Shown here: positions 12,276 to 23,568 of the stretch, piece by piece
Position numbering within the stretch: the stretch's first letter is position 1
Layout of the letters: each line of letters begins with the position of its first letter
Origin: Isoetes taiwanensis
Lineage: Eukaryota; Streptophyta; Lycopodiopsida; Isoetales; Isoetaceae
Assembly (NCBI GenBank): GCA_021234155.1
Contig: JAJEKV010000557.1
Span: 84,055-148,054, forward strand
DNA: 64,000 nucleotides
Reading direction: 5' to 3'
Made by a program: the position numbers and the translations under genes
Notes under the pieces: model-generated
Databases searched by the model: none
What the model saw: only the letters and a program-made list of their open reading frames with translations
Told to the model about the DNA's origin: nothing

Positions 12276-12542
12276 GTCCTTATCTCCACCAGATAGTACA
12301 TGCTTGGGAGCAATGAAAAGACCAGTTCATTGAAGAAAGATGCCGAGAAGAGGGTGGTGACATCAGTTGGACATACAAGCACGTGGCCTATGAAGGAACT
12401 CCTCATACCAATTTTTATCGTATGTAAGTTGCTCCGTGACTTGGACAGAGCTCCACGCGCCGTTTGCACTAGGTGGTTCATGTGTGAAGAGGGTGTAATC
12501 ATTGTGATAATACGACCATTATGGTCGCTTCACCCACTGTAA
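12276..12542 (+). CDS. Possible second exon of the TIR element
   Basis: It follows a plausible acceptor (GATTTTGTCTTTTGCAG). An open frame from 12300 to 12542 includes KKDAEKRVVTSVGHTSTW and ends in RPLWSLHPL. No family was recognised. Position near the right TIR suggests it belongs to the element. Very uncertain. Confidence 0.25.
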
Positions 12543-13060
12543 TATATATTGTAATGAGCCCATTTATAAATATAAGGTATCTCAAAACTAGTATTTTTTG
12601 GTGATTAAGTAAACAATTTGCTTAATTTTTGTTGGAATTTGTGATCTCTTGTCTACCCACCTAAGAAAATAGAGCCAAAATGTCTTGGTAAAGGAATTCA
12701 CCCTCACGTGAAAAACTCTTATTTTCAATGACAAATAAGCCCCAAAATAGGGACTCGACTCGCTATCCAAGAAAACTGGGAGAAAGCTTGGATGCACAAG
12801 AATGCACAAAAATTGAATTAAGGGCGGTTTTGAAGCCTGGGGTGCTCCTTTTTGTGTAAAATGACAGAGTTCCGAAAAAAAGTGGGAATGGAATGAGTCC
12901 CACTTTAATTAAATACGACTTCTATGTAAGAGCTTCCAGTGTTCCGGTATCTCAGATTTGCGGGGGATTTAACCCTGTTGTTTTGGGAGTCTGCCCAAAA
13001 TGGGGCTTTAAGAATCTGTTCTTTTGTTTCATGGCCTTCTTGTGGTTGGAAGGAATAAAC

Positions 13061-13561
13061 TTGTCTCTGTTTCAGTGCTTTAAGGAGCAGAGTTTCAGGA
13101 GGAAGGCTCCTCTTATTAATACCTTATTTTCTGGAATAGTTAAGGGGTGAAAGCATGCTAGGGTGTACCATCTAAAGTACTTTTTAGGGAGTGCAAAACT
13201 ACCGAGAAAAGTACCCAGCATTGGGTACTGGGAACTTGCATAAATGAGTCAACAACTACAAATCCAAGAGTTGATTCATGCATTTTAGCCTCTAATAGGA
13301 TTGTTATCCTCTTAATACTACAGATTGACATGTTCTTGGCATTTATTTTGAGAAATTCTTATTGATTTTAATTGAAAGAAAAATAGAAAGTACCAGTTTT
13401 AAAAGTACCTAGTGCAGGTACTTTTGAGGGTTCCAAAAGTGGTACACCGTAGCATGCTTTCACCCTAAGCTTGTTTCTTATTGTCTCTGTTTCAGTGCTT
13501 TAAGGAGCAGAGTTTCGGGAAGAAGGCTCCTCTTATTAATACATTATTGTCTGGAATAGTT
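13061..13561. repeat. 81-bp direct duplication flanking a MITE
   Basis: Bases 13061-13141 and 13481-13561 are nearly identical. Both run TTGTCTCTGTTTCAGTGCTT, AAGGAGCAGAGTTTC, GCTCCTCTTATTAATAC and TCTGGAATAGT. The MITE at 13144-13465 sits between them. Confidence 0.85.
13144..13465. mobile_element. Tourist-like MITE (PIF/Harbinger type), 322 bp
   Basis: Terminal inverted repeats of about 26 bp: GGGTGAAAGCATGCTAGGGT at the left and the complement ending in AGCATGCTTTCACCC at the right, with one mismatch in the first 25. TAA stands on both sides (13141-13143 and 13466-13468), the 3-bp target duplication typical of PIF/Harbinger elements. Sub-terminal AGTAC-rich words are also inverted. No coding capacity; it would need a transposase from elsewhere. 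Confidence 0.85.
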
Positions 13562-13579
13562 GAATTTGTTTCTTAATGA

Positions 13580-14660
13580 TTTCTCTGCTTCATCCTGGCA
13601 ATCTCGGGTTTTTAATTCCCAGGAGTGTTAAAGTTGTTTGAGCTTTCAGAAATTATTGGTGTTCCTTGGTTTTCTCAGGGTTCCCATGATTATGTTTTGG
13701 TTATTCAAATTCTGATCGGGTATTATAGTTTGTTTCTACTCATTGATTGATCCCATGATAGCTATTCTCAGGAAAAGGCCAAGACATTCCTGTGTTTGGT
13801 GGTCTCTGCATAAGTCGTTTGCCTGGCATCTGTGTTCTTTCGTGACCTGATCCATTTTAATTGACCTGTTTCATGGAGTGCCCTGTTCTGTAGACTCGGA
13901 CTCAGATTCAGCCCTGATTTTGCGACCTTGGAGAGATTTTTAGCCCTGTTTTTAGCTGGAGCATGCCGTTTCTTCAGGTCCTGGCCGCAGATCCTCGCCT
14001 CACCTGCCTGCTCCGGTTGCCCCGCCATGCCACTGTCGACATGTTCTTGCCCCTTCTCACATCGGCCGCCTTGCTCTGTCGCCTTGCATCTCAGACCTTG
14101 CCGCCTGCTCTGCCGCCCATCTGTGAACGAAACTGGCCTTTTTTGTTTGGGGTTATTTTAAGTTTTTTCTTGGACTTATCTGAGTTTGCTAGGATTGGTC
14201 GAGATTATCCTATTTCTTTTCATAACATTCACATTACACATTACTTCATGCCACATATACTTCATACCACTTAAGCTAGCATAACTTATTAACGTGTATC
14301 ATACAACCCTTAATTAAGGTGTTACTATTAATTATTTTTCAATTCTATGTTTTGCTAGCTAAGGTGTTATTTTCTTAACCCATAACTAAGGTTTCCATGT
14401 TAAGCCTCCTTGGACTTAGAGTTTTTCTTAAAGTTGCTAAGACGAAGCAATAGTTGCTTACCATGGTTGGTGCACTTTGGAAATTGTTTAAGATCTGGTA
14501 GGTGCATAATATGTGATCTTACAGCGGGATGTTATGTCACTCAGCTGCTAGGCTTCTTATATTTTATGTGTGCAGCCACTGTCTCTTTGCCCTCCTCGAT
14601 GGTTTTTATATTACTCCTGCCTCTTCTTCAGCATTCTTGTCCATGGCTACCCGTAGTATT
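13580..14660. other. Intergenic, no recognised gene
   Basis: Open frames at 13928-14274 and 14410-14715 are short and lack recognisable domains. The region reads as AT-rich spacer with pyrimidine-rich stretches. Confidence 0.4.
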
Positions 14661-14663
14661 CCT

Positions 14664-14853
14664 AGAAATGACGTTTTCCTTCGTTTCAACGAATAGAAGG
14701 AAAACGAGGTTCTAGGAATACGGAGGCAGATGGCAGTTAGCAGTTAGTTAGCTCTTTTCCCTATTTATGTGCCTTTTCGTCATGTTCTCGTTCATCAGCT
14801 CTCTTGGAGCATCTCCTTTTCCCTTCTTCCTTCTCCCTACGGTTTGCCCCCAA
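14664..14853 (+). repeat. Direct repeat R1, copy 2
   Basis: Nearly identical to 7621-7805. Here the hairpin arms are longer: CCTAGAA...CGTTTTCC pairs with GGAAAACG...TTCTAGG, whereas the outer part of the left arm is altered in copy 1. Downstream sequences of the two copies differ, so they are leaders of different or diverged insertions, not one segmental duplication. Confidence 0.75.
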
Positions 14854-15288
14854 TCCTTCTCCTGTTTTTATGACTTGTTTGCAAACTTACACTTTGTTGG
14901 AGGCCTTGTGCCTAGTTGGAGGCCTAGTGCCTGGCGGGGCCTTTGTGCCTGGTTGAGGCCGGTGTGCTTTGTTGGGGCCTTGGTGCCTGGTTGAGGCCGG
15001 TGTGCCTAACGGAAGGCTTGGTTCCTAGTCGGAAGCCTTGGTGGCTGGATGGCCTTGGTGGCCTTTGGTTTGTCTTTTTTGTGTGCAGGGTTTAGCGTGG
15101 CTGTTTGGAGGAGGGCTTTGGATTCGGAGCACAAGATGAAGATCAATGGGGAAGACAATTCAAACATGTTTCGTCTTTGGCAATTTCTTTGTTGTATTGT
15201 ATTTTCACCCAATAAGGCTGGTAAGCATGAGGGTACAAGATCTATTATGTTTTTGGTCCTAGTATCGGTTAGTGATCCCATTATTGTC

Positions 15289-15345
15289 AGGGTTTTTCCT
15301 CGAAAACCCGAAAGGGCGAGGTTTTTTAATCCCGGCCATAATGGT
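15289..15345 (+). other. LTR-like GGTTTTTCC / GGTTTTTTAATCCC motif
   Basis: The order GGTTTTTCCTCGAAAACCC, then GGTTTTTTAATCCCG, then ATAATGG resembles a motif common in the R/U5 part of plant copia LTRs. A similar string occurs at 54475-54522. It may mark a solo LTR running from about 14664, which would make repeat R1 its front part. This is inference from one motif. Confidence 0.35.
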
Positions 15346-15515
15346 TTCACTAGCTCGCTATCTGTATGTACTTGTTTTGGTTATCAAGGAGATGCCCATC
15401 AGCCAGCATATTCATTCATTAAGAAGTGATTTTTCATTAAATCTTGATCAATATTTTCTAACAAATTGAAGGTAGAATACTATAGCCAGGATTTCCATGT
15501 TCAGCCGGTTTACAT

Positions 15516-15616
15516 GAGGTAGTCGGTCGGATCTCGGGGTTTTCGGTCGGTAAACTAGTAGGCGGCCCGCCTACCGGTTTACCGGCCGGAAACCCCGAGA
15601 TCCGGCCGGTTACCTA
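15516..15616. repeat. Foldback hairpin of about 100 bp
   Basis: GGTCGGATCTCGGGGTTTTC then GGTAAACTAGTAGGCGG on the left pairs with CCGCCTACCGGTTTACC then GGAAACCCCGAGATCCGGCC on the right, with almost no loop. The arms match over about 45 bp. Several mismatches are T (left) opposite the position expected from C on the right arm. Confidence 0.85.
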
Positions 15617-16562
15617 GCACGTAACCTGCATGCAACGTCCTTTTGCTTACTGTTTGCATAAGAACAACAAAATAGGAAGCCCAAGCTGTCATTTCAACGA
15701 ACAAAAACTAATCTCAAATCACGGAATGAACTATCAAATCAGACAAGGACCAGTTCAGCCAGTAAAGATGACCCTGAGGCAAAGGCGACTGATCTTCTAC
15801 AATCCTTTTAAAATAGGTCTTGATTCTATCAATTTGCTTCAGATTTAATGTTTCATATCGCATTTTTTGTATCAGAACCATCAGTTTTTGGAGCCAGAAC
15901 TATAGATCGTGATTTGAAGCTCTTCTCTTCTGCCAACTGCGTCTTCAAAGTTGTTATTCAAGAAACATAGATGTAGTTCCAGAGTAGAAAATGCTAATCC
16001 TGGACACCAAAACGCTCACCCTAAACTAACACTCCGGAACCATGCTGTTCAACTTCCAAAGTCTATATATAAATAATGGATGTCTAACTTTTCTAAATGG
16101 ATAACTAGCAATTGTGAAATCTCCACCATGTACTCAATATCTACAAAACACAGAGATTTTGCTAACTGGTATTGAAACTAAGTAAAAGTATGCAAAAGAT
16201 GAAGACAAAGGAAGTAATCCCAAAAGAACAATAAGCACAATTTCATTAAAATGAGAAATTTTGTGATTCCAATTAGGAACGAAATTATGTTTTAGTCCAT
16301 TTTATGACCAATTTTTGAGCAATTATGGCGCCATTAAGCTAAATAATGTATCTAAAGTGCCATTTCTTGGCGCCATTATAAATACTGACAGTGCAGATAA
16401 TGGAGCTAAAGAAACATTAGATTAAAAAATCAGTAAAGTTTGTATATCCATAGATTTGTATATTCATAAATTTGCCATACCAAGCTAGGACTTGGAAGAG
16501 AGAGTCTATAAACAAAAGTATTATTGTACAATTTACATTTCCATTTCTGGAGAGAATTCAGT

Positions 16563-16801
16563 TTACTCAGCAGGATCAGGTTCCTTAGCTCCAGTGCCAT
16601 AGCTGGATGAAGCGCACATAGAATCTCCTTGAACAGTCTCAAACCCTGTGGCAATGAAATCAGAATCATTTAGAATGTCCATATTGAACTCAATATTCTT
16701 GATCACATCATAGTCAACATCGGGTTCCTCTTCAGGTATCACATGACTTGATTGATCTACAACTTCTTCAACAACAACGCCTTGTTTCTCTGTCACAGGA
16801 C
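16563..16801 (-). CDS. Possible terminal exon, acidic C-terminus
   Basis: Read on the minus strand after a plausible acceptor (ATCGCTGCAG at about 16802), the frame gives SPVTEKQGVVVEEVVDQ, then EEEPDVDYDVIKN and ends ...GAKEPDPAE and a stop. It is acidic and looks compositionally like a real protein tail. Upstream on that strand a good donor (ATCAG|GTATGT, about 17250) closes another possible exon, but its frame phase does not join cleanly to this one. No family recognised. The GGCGCC-rich DNA would then be intronic. Confidence 0.35.
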
Positions 16802-16889
16802 TGCAGCGATGATAGGAACCTATGTTTTGCCGTGGCGCCATTGGCTTGGTAGATGGCTTCTCCGTGGGTGTCAATACACCCAATCACAT

Positions 16890-16997
16890 TTGGTAGATTG
16901 CTTCTCCATGGGTGTCAATACACCCAATGCACATGCAAATGGCGCCATTTGCATGTGCATTGGGTGTATTGACACCCATGGAGAAGCAATCTACCAA
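16890..16997. repeat. Perfect 108-bp palindrome without spacer
   Basis: The two halves, centred on GGC|GCC at 16943/16944, are exact reverse complements over 54 bases each. Each arm carries GTGTCAATACACCCAATGCA and CATGCAAATGGC. Further diverged copies flank it: one at about 16850-16888 and one at 17010-17065, so three to four arms of the same sequence lie in alternating orientation. Confidence 0.97.
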
Positions 16998-19023
16998 GCA
17001 AATGGCACCATGGCGCCATTTGCATGTGCATTGGGTGTATTGACACCCATAGAGAAGCCATTTGCTCATTAGGACAATTTTGAACAATATTTTGGCAAAT
17101 GTCGCCATGACGCCATTTGCCAGAGACGAGACGCTATTAGACCACATGTATTACACAATTCAGGTCCCTAAAGTGAGCTAAAAGACATCCAAATGGTGCA
17201 GTGGCGCCATCTGCAACAAAACACACTAAAGAAACTTTCAAGGAGAACATACCTGATCCTGGCAGGGTGCTAGACGCTGTCTCCACAACTTCCAAGCCTC
17301 CGGATTTACCAATTTTGCCTTGATTTTTGGCCTAAAACTGGAGTTCTACGTGGAGCTGTAAGGCGCTGAGCGCTAGAGAATAGGCGCCATAAAAGGCCAA
17401 AAAAGTGGTCACAAATGGAGGGGACAAGGCACTGGGCGCTAGGCGCTGGCGGCTAGGGTTAAGGCGTTGGCGGCTAGAATTTCTTGCGAATAGCAAATGA
17501 GGTCCGGCAAAAGCAATGAGACATAACTATGGAAACCTGTTGAAACTTTGGAATTTGAAATTTTGGCAGCAGACGCTCTGCGGTCCTGCAAGCGGCCAAC
17601 TAGGGGCCCGTGGCGGTCCAGCCGCCCATGGCGGCCCAGCCGCCAGCAGCCGTTGACGGGCCATCTCTGCGTCCAGCGGGCCAAATTTCAAATTCAAGTA
17701 TTTCCCGCCCTTCCGCCCACCCGCCCACGTTTGAACATAAAATTCAAAAATCCCGCCCGTAATTTGAAATTTGAACTTGTCGCCTGTGCAAATTTGAATT
17801 GCCCGCTTTAAATTTAAAAATTGTCGCTTAATTTCAAAACTCTTATTTTAAGATATTATTTAGCATTTAAAGCTCCATCTCTGTCGCCGATTGTCATCTT
17901 AAGGCGACCATAGTATGATGCAGATGTTTCCATGCACGGTTTAGGCGTTTTTGAATCCGCATGCTTGTTTTAGCTGCCGCTCGCATAAGGCACGCGGCTT
18001 TTCTCGGGCGCCTAGGCAGAAACTTTGCAAGGCGCCTGCGTGCTGTCAGGCGCTTTCTTCTTGGCGCTCACAGAAATCCTTGGTGAAGCTTCATGCAACT
18101 ATAGGCGATTTCAGTTCTCAGTGACTCCCAGTTATTCAAGGCGCATTGTGAACTCATATCTGCTGAGATCTACTTGTTTTTTTAGTTCCATCTACTACTC
18201 CAGTACAACATACCGCTATGAATCTATCTAATATCAAGTAAGTCCACTATTTCTAGTATGAATTGTGCTTTACTTCTGCCATGTATATACCGTGTTCTCC
18301 AAATGCTAAAATCCATACTGCTTCAACACAGTAAGAACCTTGGTTTCATTTGCAAAATTGGCATTGGTGCTCAGGTTATGCATGCCTGCTCCTATTGACC
18401 CATATACAGCAATCAGAGCAAGAATGCATAACATAAGCATCTCGTGTAGATTTTTTGATGGAGCTAAGGTCCAGTGTGTTGATAATCACTAGATATAATC
18501 ACTACATGTCTTTCTCTTCTTTGATTACATTTTATACCAGCTGGTCATTTCAGTCCACGTGCACGGTAATCCTACAAGAAGAAGGCTTGGTCGAGAGGTA
18601 TACATTTTGCACCAAAATGTGCAGTTGGAACAAATGGCGCCATGGCGCGATTTGGTCCAACTGTACACCATTTCGCACTGTAACCACGCCCCTAAAAAAA
18701 AGTACGAAAAAAAAGGGCACAGTGGTTACAATGCGAAATGCATGTATTCATTGGGCTGTGGACATGACAACCGTAGCCACGCCCTAAAAAGAAAGAAATA
18801 AAGTGTTGCATAATAGCCACAAAGACGAAAATGCATGTAACCATTGGTTATGGATATGGCAAATGCGCACTGTAACCACGCTCTTGAGATTGTTAATGAA
18901 ATACAGATTTGAATCTACAACCTGTTCATTAGAAACCTAGAGTCTCAGGCCTCAACCCTAGTGGGTTTCCATGCTGGCATCGGGGTTGGGCCCTTAAGTG
19001 ATCCCATCAAACCTCTAATGAAT

Positions 19024-19160
19024 TTCGCACCGTAGCTACGGTGCAAAAACAACACTTCTATATTTTATGTTATACATAATTTCGCACCGTGCCTACGGTG
19101 TGAAAACAACACTTCCTTATTTTATGATATTCATATTTTCGCATCGTAGCTACTTTAATT
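19024..19160. repeat. 57-bp tandem repeats with an 18-bp palindrome
   Basis: GCACCGTAGCTACGGTGC at 19027-19044 is self-complementary. The units recur at 19084 and 19141 with decay of the palindrome, and share AAAACAACACTTC and TATTTTATG. Related words (GCACTGTAACCACGC) occur at about 18676 and 18868. Confidence 0.8.
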
Positions 19161-19169
19161 TTTTATGTT

Positions 19170-22100
19170 ACACTGAAAGCAAACCTTTCCAATCAATATA
19201 CAATAGATCTCCAATTAATCGTCACTTATATTTATATTACATAGATTCATATACAGATGCAATATCTGAACCGAACCATGTCTTGACGTATCCTGCATTC
19301 AGTAGATTCAACTCCATCATGAAGTCGAGCACTCCAACCTTCAAGAAATAGACTATCTAAAAAACTATCCACCGACCGCTTCGGAATCTGTAAACATCTT
19401 GAATAAGGCAATGAACAAATCAATTTCTAAATTTGTCTTCACATGCCCGCAGTAAACCTCCCTTCTCCTTCAATGTCAGAACATTTTCTCGTGACAACTT
19501 ACTCTCCGTGCTAGTAAGGCGTAAGTGGCATCCAGAGGCTCGCAGGTGTAGCTCGGACAGCCGGGCAATGGAAGCTCAATAAGCTTGATCTTTCGTGGAG
19601 AGTATTCATACCTCCGTAACCATATACCCCTTTTCGTGGAGCTGCACCGGTATGCTACCTTCGAACAACAAGGAGCCCATATCTTGGTGAAAGCAATGGA
19701 ATACACTATCGTGAAGAGATCAGTATTCTACACATCGATATACACAAACTGAGAGAATAGGAATGAACTGGATAAGTAACTGAACTATTTTAGATATGAA
19801 TTGCATAGAAGTACACTCTTACAATTTGCTTCTAACCGTGGGAATGTTCTTCGCTTGCTTATTTTTTCTTTTGCCATATTTGTTGGAGTGTATACATGAC
19901 TCACTTGTACAAATATCTCTTTGCCTGATCGAAAACCGACCACCAAAGCCTTCCAATGTGCAGAAACATCACTTCTCCTGCATCTTTTGACTCGCTATTC
20001 ACCTCGCATTCCAGGTTGGAGTGTAACAAAGCTCCGGTCGACACACTATTTAAGCTTTCAAAGTCATTTCCGATTATGATAGAGCTTATAGCCATCTAAA
20101 GTCACAGAATTCAAATTAGAATGTGGAGCGGAATCGAAATACTAGGAAAGGCTCGGTGATTTTACCTTGACCGAAGCTTTTTTGTGGTTGAAACTCACTT
20201 TGGCGCAGGTCGAAGCTATTCCCGAGCAAGTCGAAGTTCCCTTGGCGCGGACAATCGATCCAAGCAAACTTTGTTGAAGAAAAACCATCATTCAAAAAAA
20301 TTGAGAATATGTCTTAATTTTGGTACTTTTTTCCGTCCGCGTTTTTTTTGTTTTTTATTCCCCGTCCGCCATTTTTTTTGTTTTTTCTCTCCATCCGCCT
20401 TTCTTGTTTTCGTTTTCAATTTTCAAATTTCAGATTCCTTGGTCCGTTTTCCCCCCTTTTTTTCGTCTCCTATTCTTTTGCTCCCTCTCCTTATTTTTCC
20501 CTCCTCTAAATTTCACCGTCCCTTTTTTTTACTCCCTCTTAGCTTTTAGTTGCTCGCCTTGATTTTTTATTTTGTGTTTCTTCGTTTCTCAACAAAGAGG
20601 TCCACGCCTCTTTTTACCATATCGGTAGGTTTTCCATAGGCTTTCCACATCGAAGCTTTTCCATTGTGGTTTTCCATCGAAGCTTTTCCAAATCGAATCA
20701 GAATGTGGAGCGCTTTGGAGCATCGCGGATGGAACACCGGGTGGATGAAGCACTTGGAGCCACAGCCCGACGCTAAACAATACAATACTGTTATCTCTTC
20801 CGATAACGCTAGGTATACTACCAATATCTATCTCTTCTAGATATTACTCGTTATTGCTAGGTAGACTCTAGGGATGGTAATAGTCCAGATTTTCGGAGAG
20901 AAGCCCTTGTAATTTTGACTTGATTCACGCTTTTCTTGTCGCAATACAAATTCGATGTTGAATCAGCCCAAAAATGCTCAAAATCACAATTATTGAAGGG
21001 GCTTTGGGATTGGGCATGATCTAACCACAACCGACCTACTTTGAAGTGTTACACCGCTAATTTCAAGATCAAATGAAATTTGCTCAATTTCGTGATGTTG
21101 CAAAGATTAAAATTTGCTCAATTTTGATGTTGCGGGGTTTTGTGAAGAGCCCATGGTTGAAATCGCTACCGGGCGATTTGATTTGAGGTGAGTGCCGAAA
21201 AAAAAAAAAAAAAAAATGAAAAGAACCGGGCGCCGATTTGAGGTTAGCCTATTCCTTATTTTTGTCATTTTTGGACATTTTAAGGACATTTGAGAGTGAT
21301 TGTCCTTGTTAAATCGCACCAGCGCGATTTTGTATTTACTTTTTCCATAAAAAGTTGTTCTTTTAACTGTTTTGTAGGATGTTTTTGTTATTATTTTTTC
21401 TCTAAAACTGGTTTTTTTTAACTATTTTGTAGGACATTTTAAGTATTTTGGGCAGGATAAAATCGCATCAGGAGCATTATAAAGACTCTTCACGCTTTGT
21501 AAAATCGTCTGTTTTGACCATTTTGTAGGACATAAATTTTATTGTTTGTATAAATATTTGAGTTGAATTTGCATAAAAGCGCGATTTTCATTTCGAAAAT
21601 AAGGACTTGCTTGCAGTTAGTTATTCAAATATACTTGTTATTTTACTCTACAAATTTCGCGGTTGCGGATAATTGTGTTTAAAATATGCAATTTTTTAGG
21701 TTTTTATGTTGCCAAAACATAAAATTTTTAGGTTAAATTCCATCGTATTTTACAAGTTTCATCAAATTCAACACATGGTTATATAGCTAAAATGGCCTAT
21801 AATAAGCCTATTCGGCGCGATTTTGGACCAGACATAATCCCAATTTAATTGAATGATGGTTGAAAATACCTGAGCGGGAATTGAGGGCGGGAGCTAACGA
21901 TCATAATTGCTACGTGTGTAATCTGACACCCGAAGCTAGAGGCACGGATATTACCGAAGCTACGTGCAGTTGACACCTGGAATGGCGAAACCAAGGCTCG
22001 GTTAAAAAACTCTGTACAAGCTCGGCTCCCCATTGGCCGCGAGCTTTTTGACGTGGCATCGAGTAAGGGCCCTTAATTGACCTCAAAAAAACTCTAATGG

Positions 22101-22190
22101 TAAGTTAACTGTTGTCGCACGTAGCCTGTTATCAACCTTGAGTATAAAATCATAAGCCAGCACTTGAGTTTTGTTCAGGTCAAGATTGTC
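19170..22190. other. Intergenic, no recognised gene
   Basis: Contains pyrimidine-rich DNA at 20330-20560 and a poly(A) run at 21198-21216. From about 21065 to 21540 there are small repeated words (AATTTGCTCAATTT, TTTTGTAGGACA). CCATTGG and GACGTGGCA at 22030-22060 look like promoter words but face no identified gene. Open frames are short and unrecognised. Confidence 0.4.
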
Positions 22191-23568
22191 CATGTGATTC
22201 TTATTCATACAAAAGGATCTGTATCCTTAGTGGCGTACCAGTGAACTTTCACTACTGAAGGGAGATTGTCTTTGAGTACAATGTCTTTAACCCGCACAAT
22301 CCAGAAAGGATGCTCTTCGTCATCGTCAGTCGAAAGTACAGCTATAAGCATCCCCTTACTCAAATCTGCTAGTTTTTCTGGAGTTTGGCCTTGGTTCTTT
22401 TTCAAGGCACGTCTACTTCCGAGGTACATTACACGATCAGGTTCCTTGTTGACTTCAAGCCATGGAAACACGGAACCCTTTGCAATTCCTTGGTCCGCCT
22501 CAACAAGGGGATGAACTTGAGTACCAGCCAACAAAAGCAACTTCGGGGAGATCTTTGAGCGATTTAGTTACATCCCCGCATTATTGAAAAGAAATTCTCC
22601 CACCAGCCTTTGTCCTCCTAACTGAAGTACTTAAAACCTGACCTTATACTTTTCTCCATGCTGGTCAGTGAGACGAAGGGATTTTTGTCCTTGTTCTTTT
22701 CTGTGTAGTCTATGGCACTTTTCAGTGGCTGCTGAATAGCCCTTCTCATTACTTTAGTTTCAGGAACATATTTTAAATATTGTAGGCCTGCCTGCCAAGT
22801 TTGGGAGGTGACAAAGTACTTCCCTTGAAGTTGTGCTTTACGGCCCTTGAGAAAATTTTTACATGATGTTGAAATGTCAAATTATTCAACTTATGGATAG
22901 CGAGGACTCAGATCACCATGACGTTGGAAAACAAACTCACGAAAATCAAACGTCTCGCTAAGCACTTCGGACAACCGGAGTTGGATTGTAAGCTTGCTCA
23001 ATCACACTCGCTGACAAGGAGTGTAGACAAAATGCCTTTTTTCCTTCAAGAACCGCACAAAAAAATCTGCTGAACATTTGGTCTATCTGATCATGGGTGT
23101 GGCCCACAAGTAAGAAACCAACCTTGACCTTTCGAAAGATACCCATCTCGACCAGCATTGCGCAATAAGCAAATAACACCTAGTTTTTGTCTTCTCTAGT
23201 AGTATTGTCTAACTGTATGTACAACACTAGAGGCAGCTTCTCCTTTGCCCGCAAAATCTTATTTAGTATTGTCACCGTGAGGTTAGGATCGCTGTGTATA
23301 TTTGGATAGGTAAAAAATACTCTGCACTGTACAACACCATGAAATATCATCGCCCCAACCAAATGAAGCCTCAAAAAATCGGATTCATCTAAATCCTTTG
23401 GAACATTTACAAAATGGGGAAGTGACGTCTTCTTTTGATCCATGCCGTCTACCACCACAGACATATATTCGAGTGGCCTCTCCAAAGATTTCTTTCTATG
23501 TTTTGCTAGCTTCTTTCTCTCCAAGGCTTGAGCCTCTCTGTGAACTTGCAACTCTTGAGTTATCTGAT

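Larger units (their letters stand above)
8714..12921. mobile_element. 4.2 kb element with 25-bp perfect TIRs
   Basis: Bases 8714-8738 (beginning AAGTCGTATTTAATTAAAGT) are the exact reverse complement of 12897-12921 (ending in TTTAATTAAATACGACTT). The 4 bases outside each end are both CTAT (8710-8713 and 12922-12925), a candidate target-site duplication. Inside are a purine tract, AT-rich DNA, small exon-like ORFs and a 66-bp hairpin array. No DDE transposase was recognised, so it is probably non-autonomous or too decayed to read. The superfamily is not assigned. A 4-bp duplication and an AAGTCG terminus do not match the common plant superfamilies I know. Confidence 0.7.
16320..18660. repeat. 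GGCGCC-rich tract
   Basis: GGCGCC or near words (GGCGCCATT, GGCGCTAGGCG, GGCGCCTAGGC) recur at about 16325, 16370, 16833, 16941, 17012, 17204, 17390, 17440, 18008 and 18638 in otherwise AT-rich DNA. Apart from the 16.5-16.8 kb exon candidate I see no gene here. Confidence 0.7.

Noticed and set aside
10764-12542. hAT transposase call for the exon-like pieces in the TIR element
   Set aside because: Only a faint BED-like stretch without the zinc-binding residues, and the 4-bp duplication does not fit the 8-bp duplication of hAT elements.
8714-12921. Assigning the TIR element to piggyBac because of its 4-bp duplication
   Set aside because: piggyBac duplicates TTAA; here the duplicated bases are CTAT and no matching transposase is seen.
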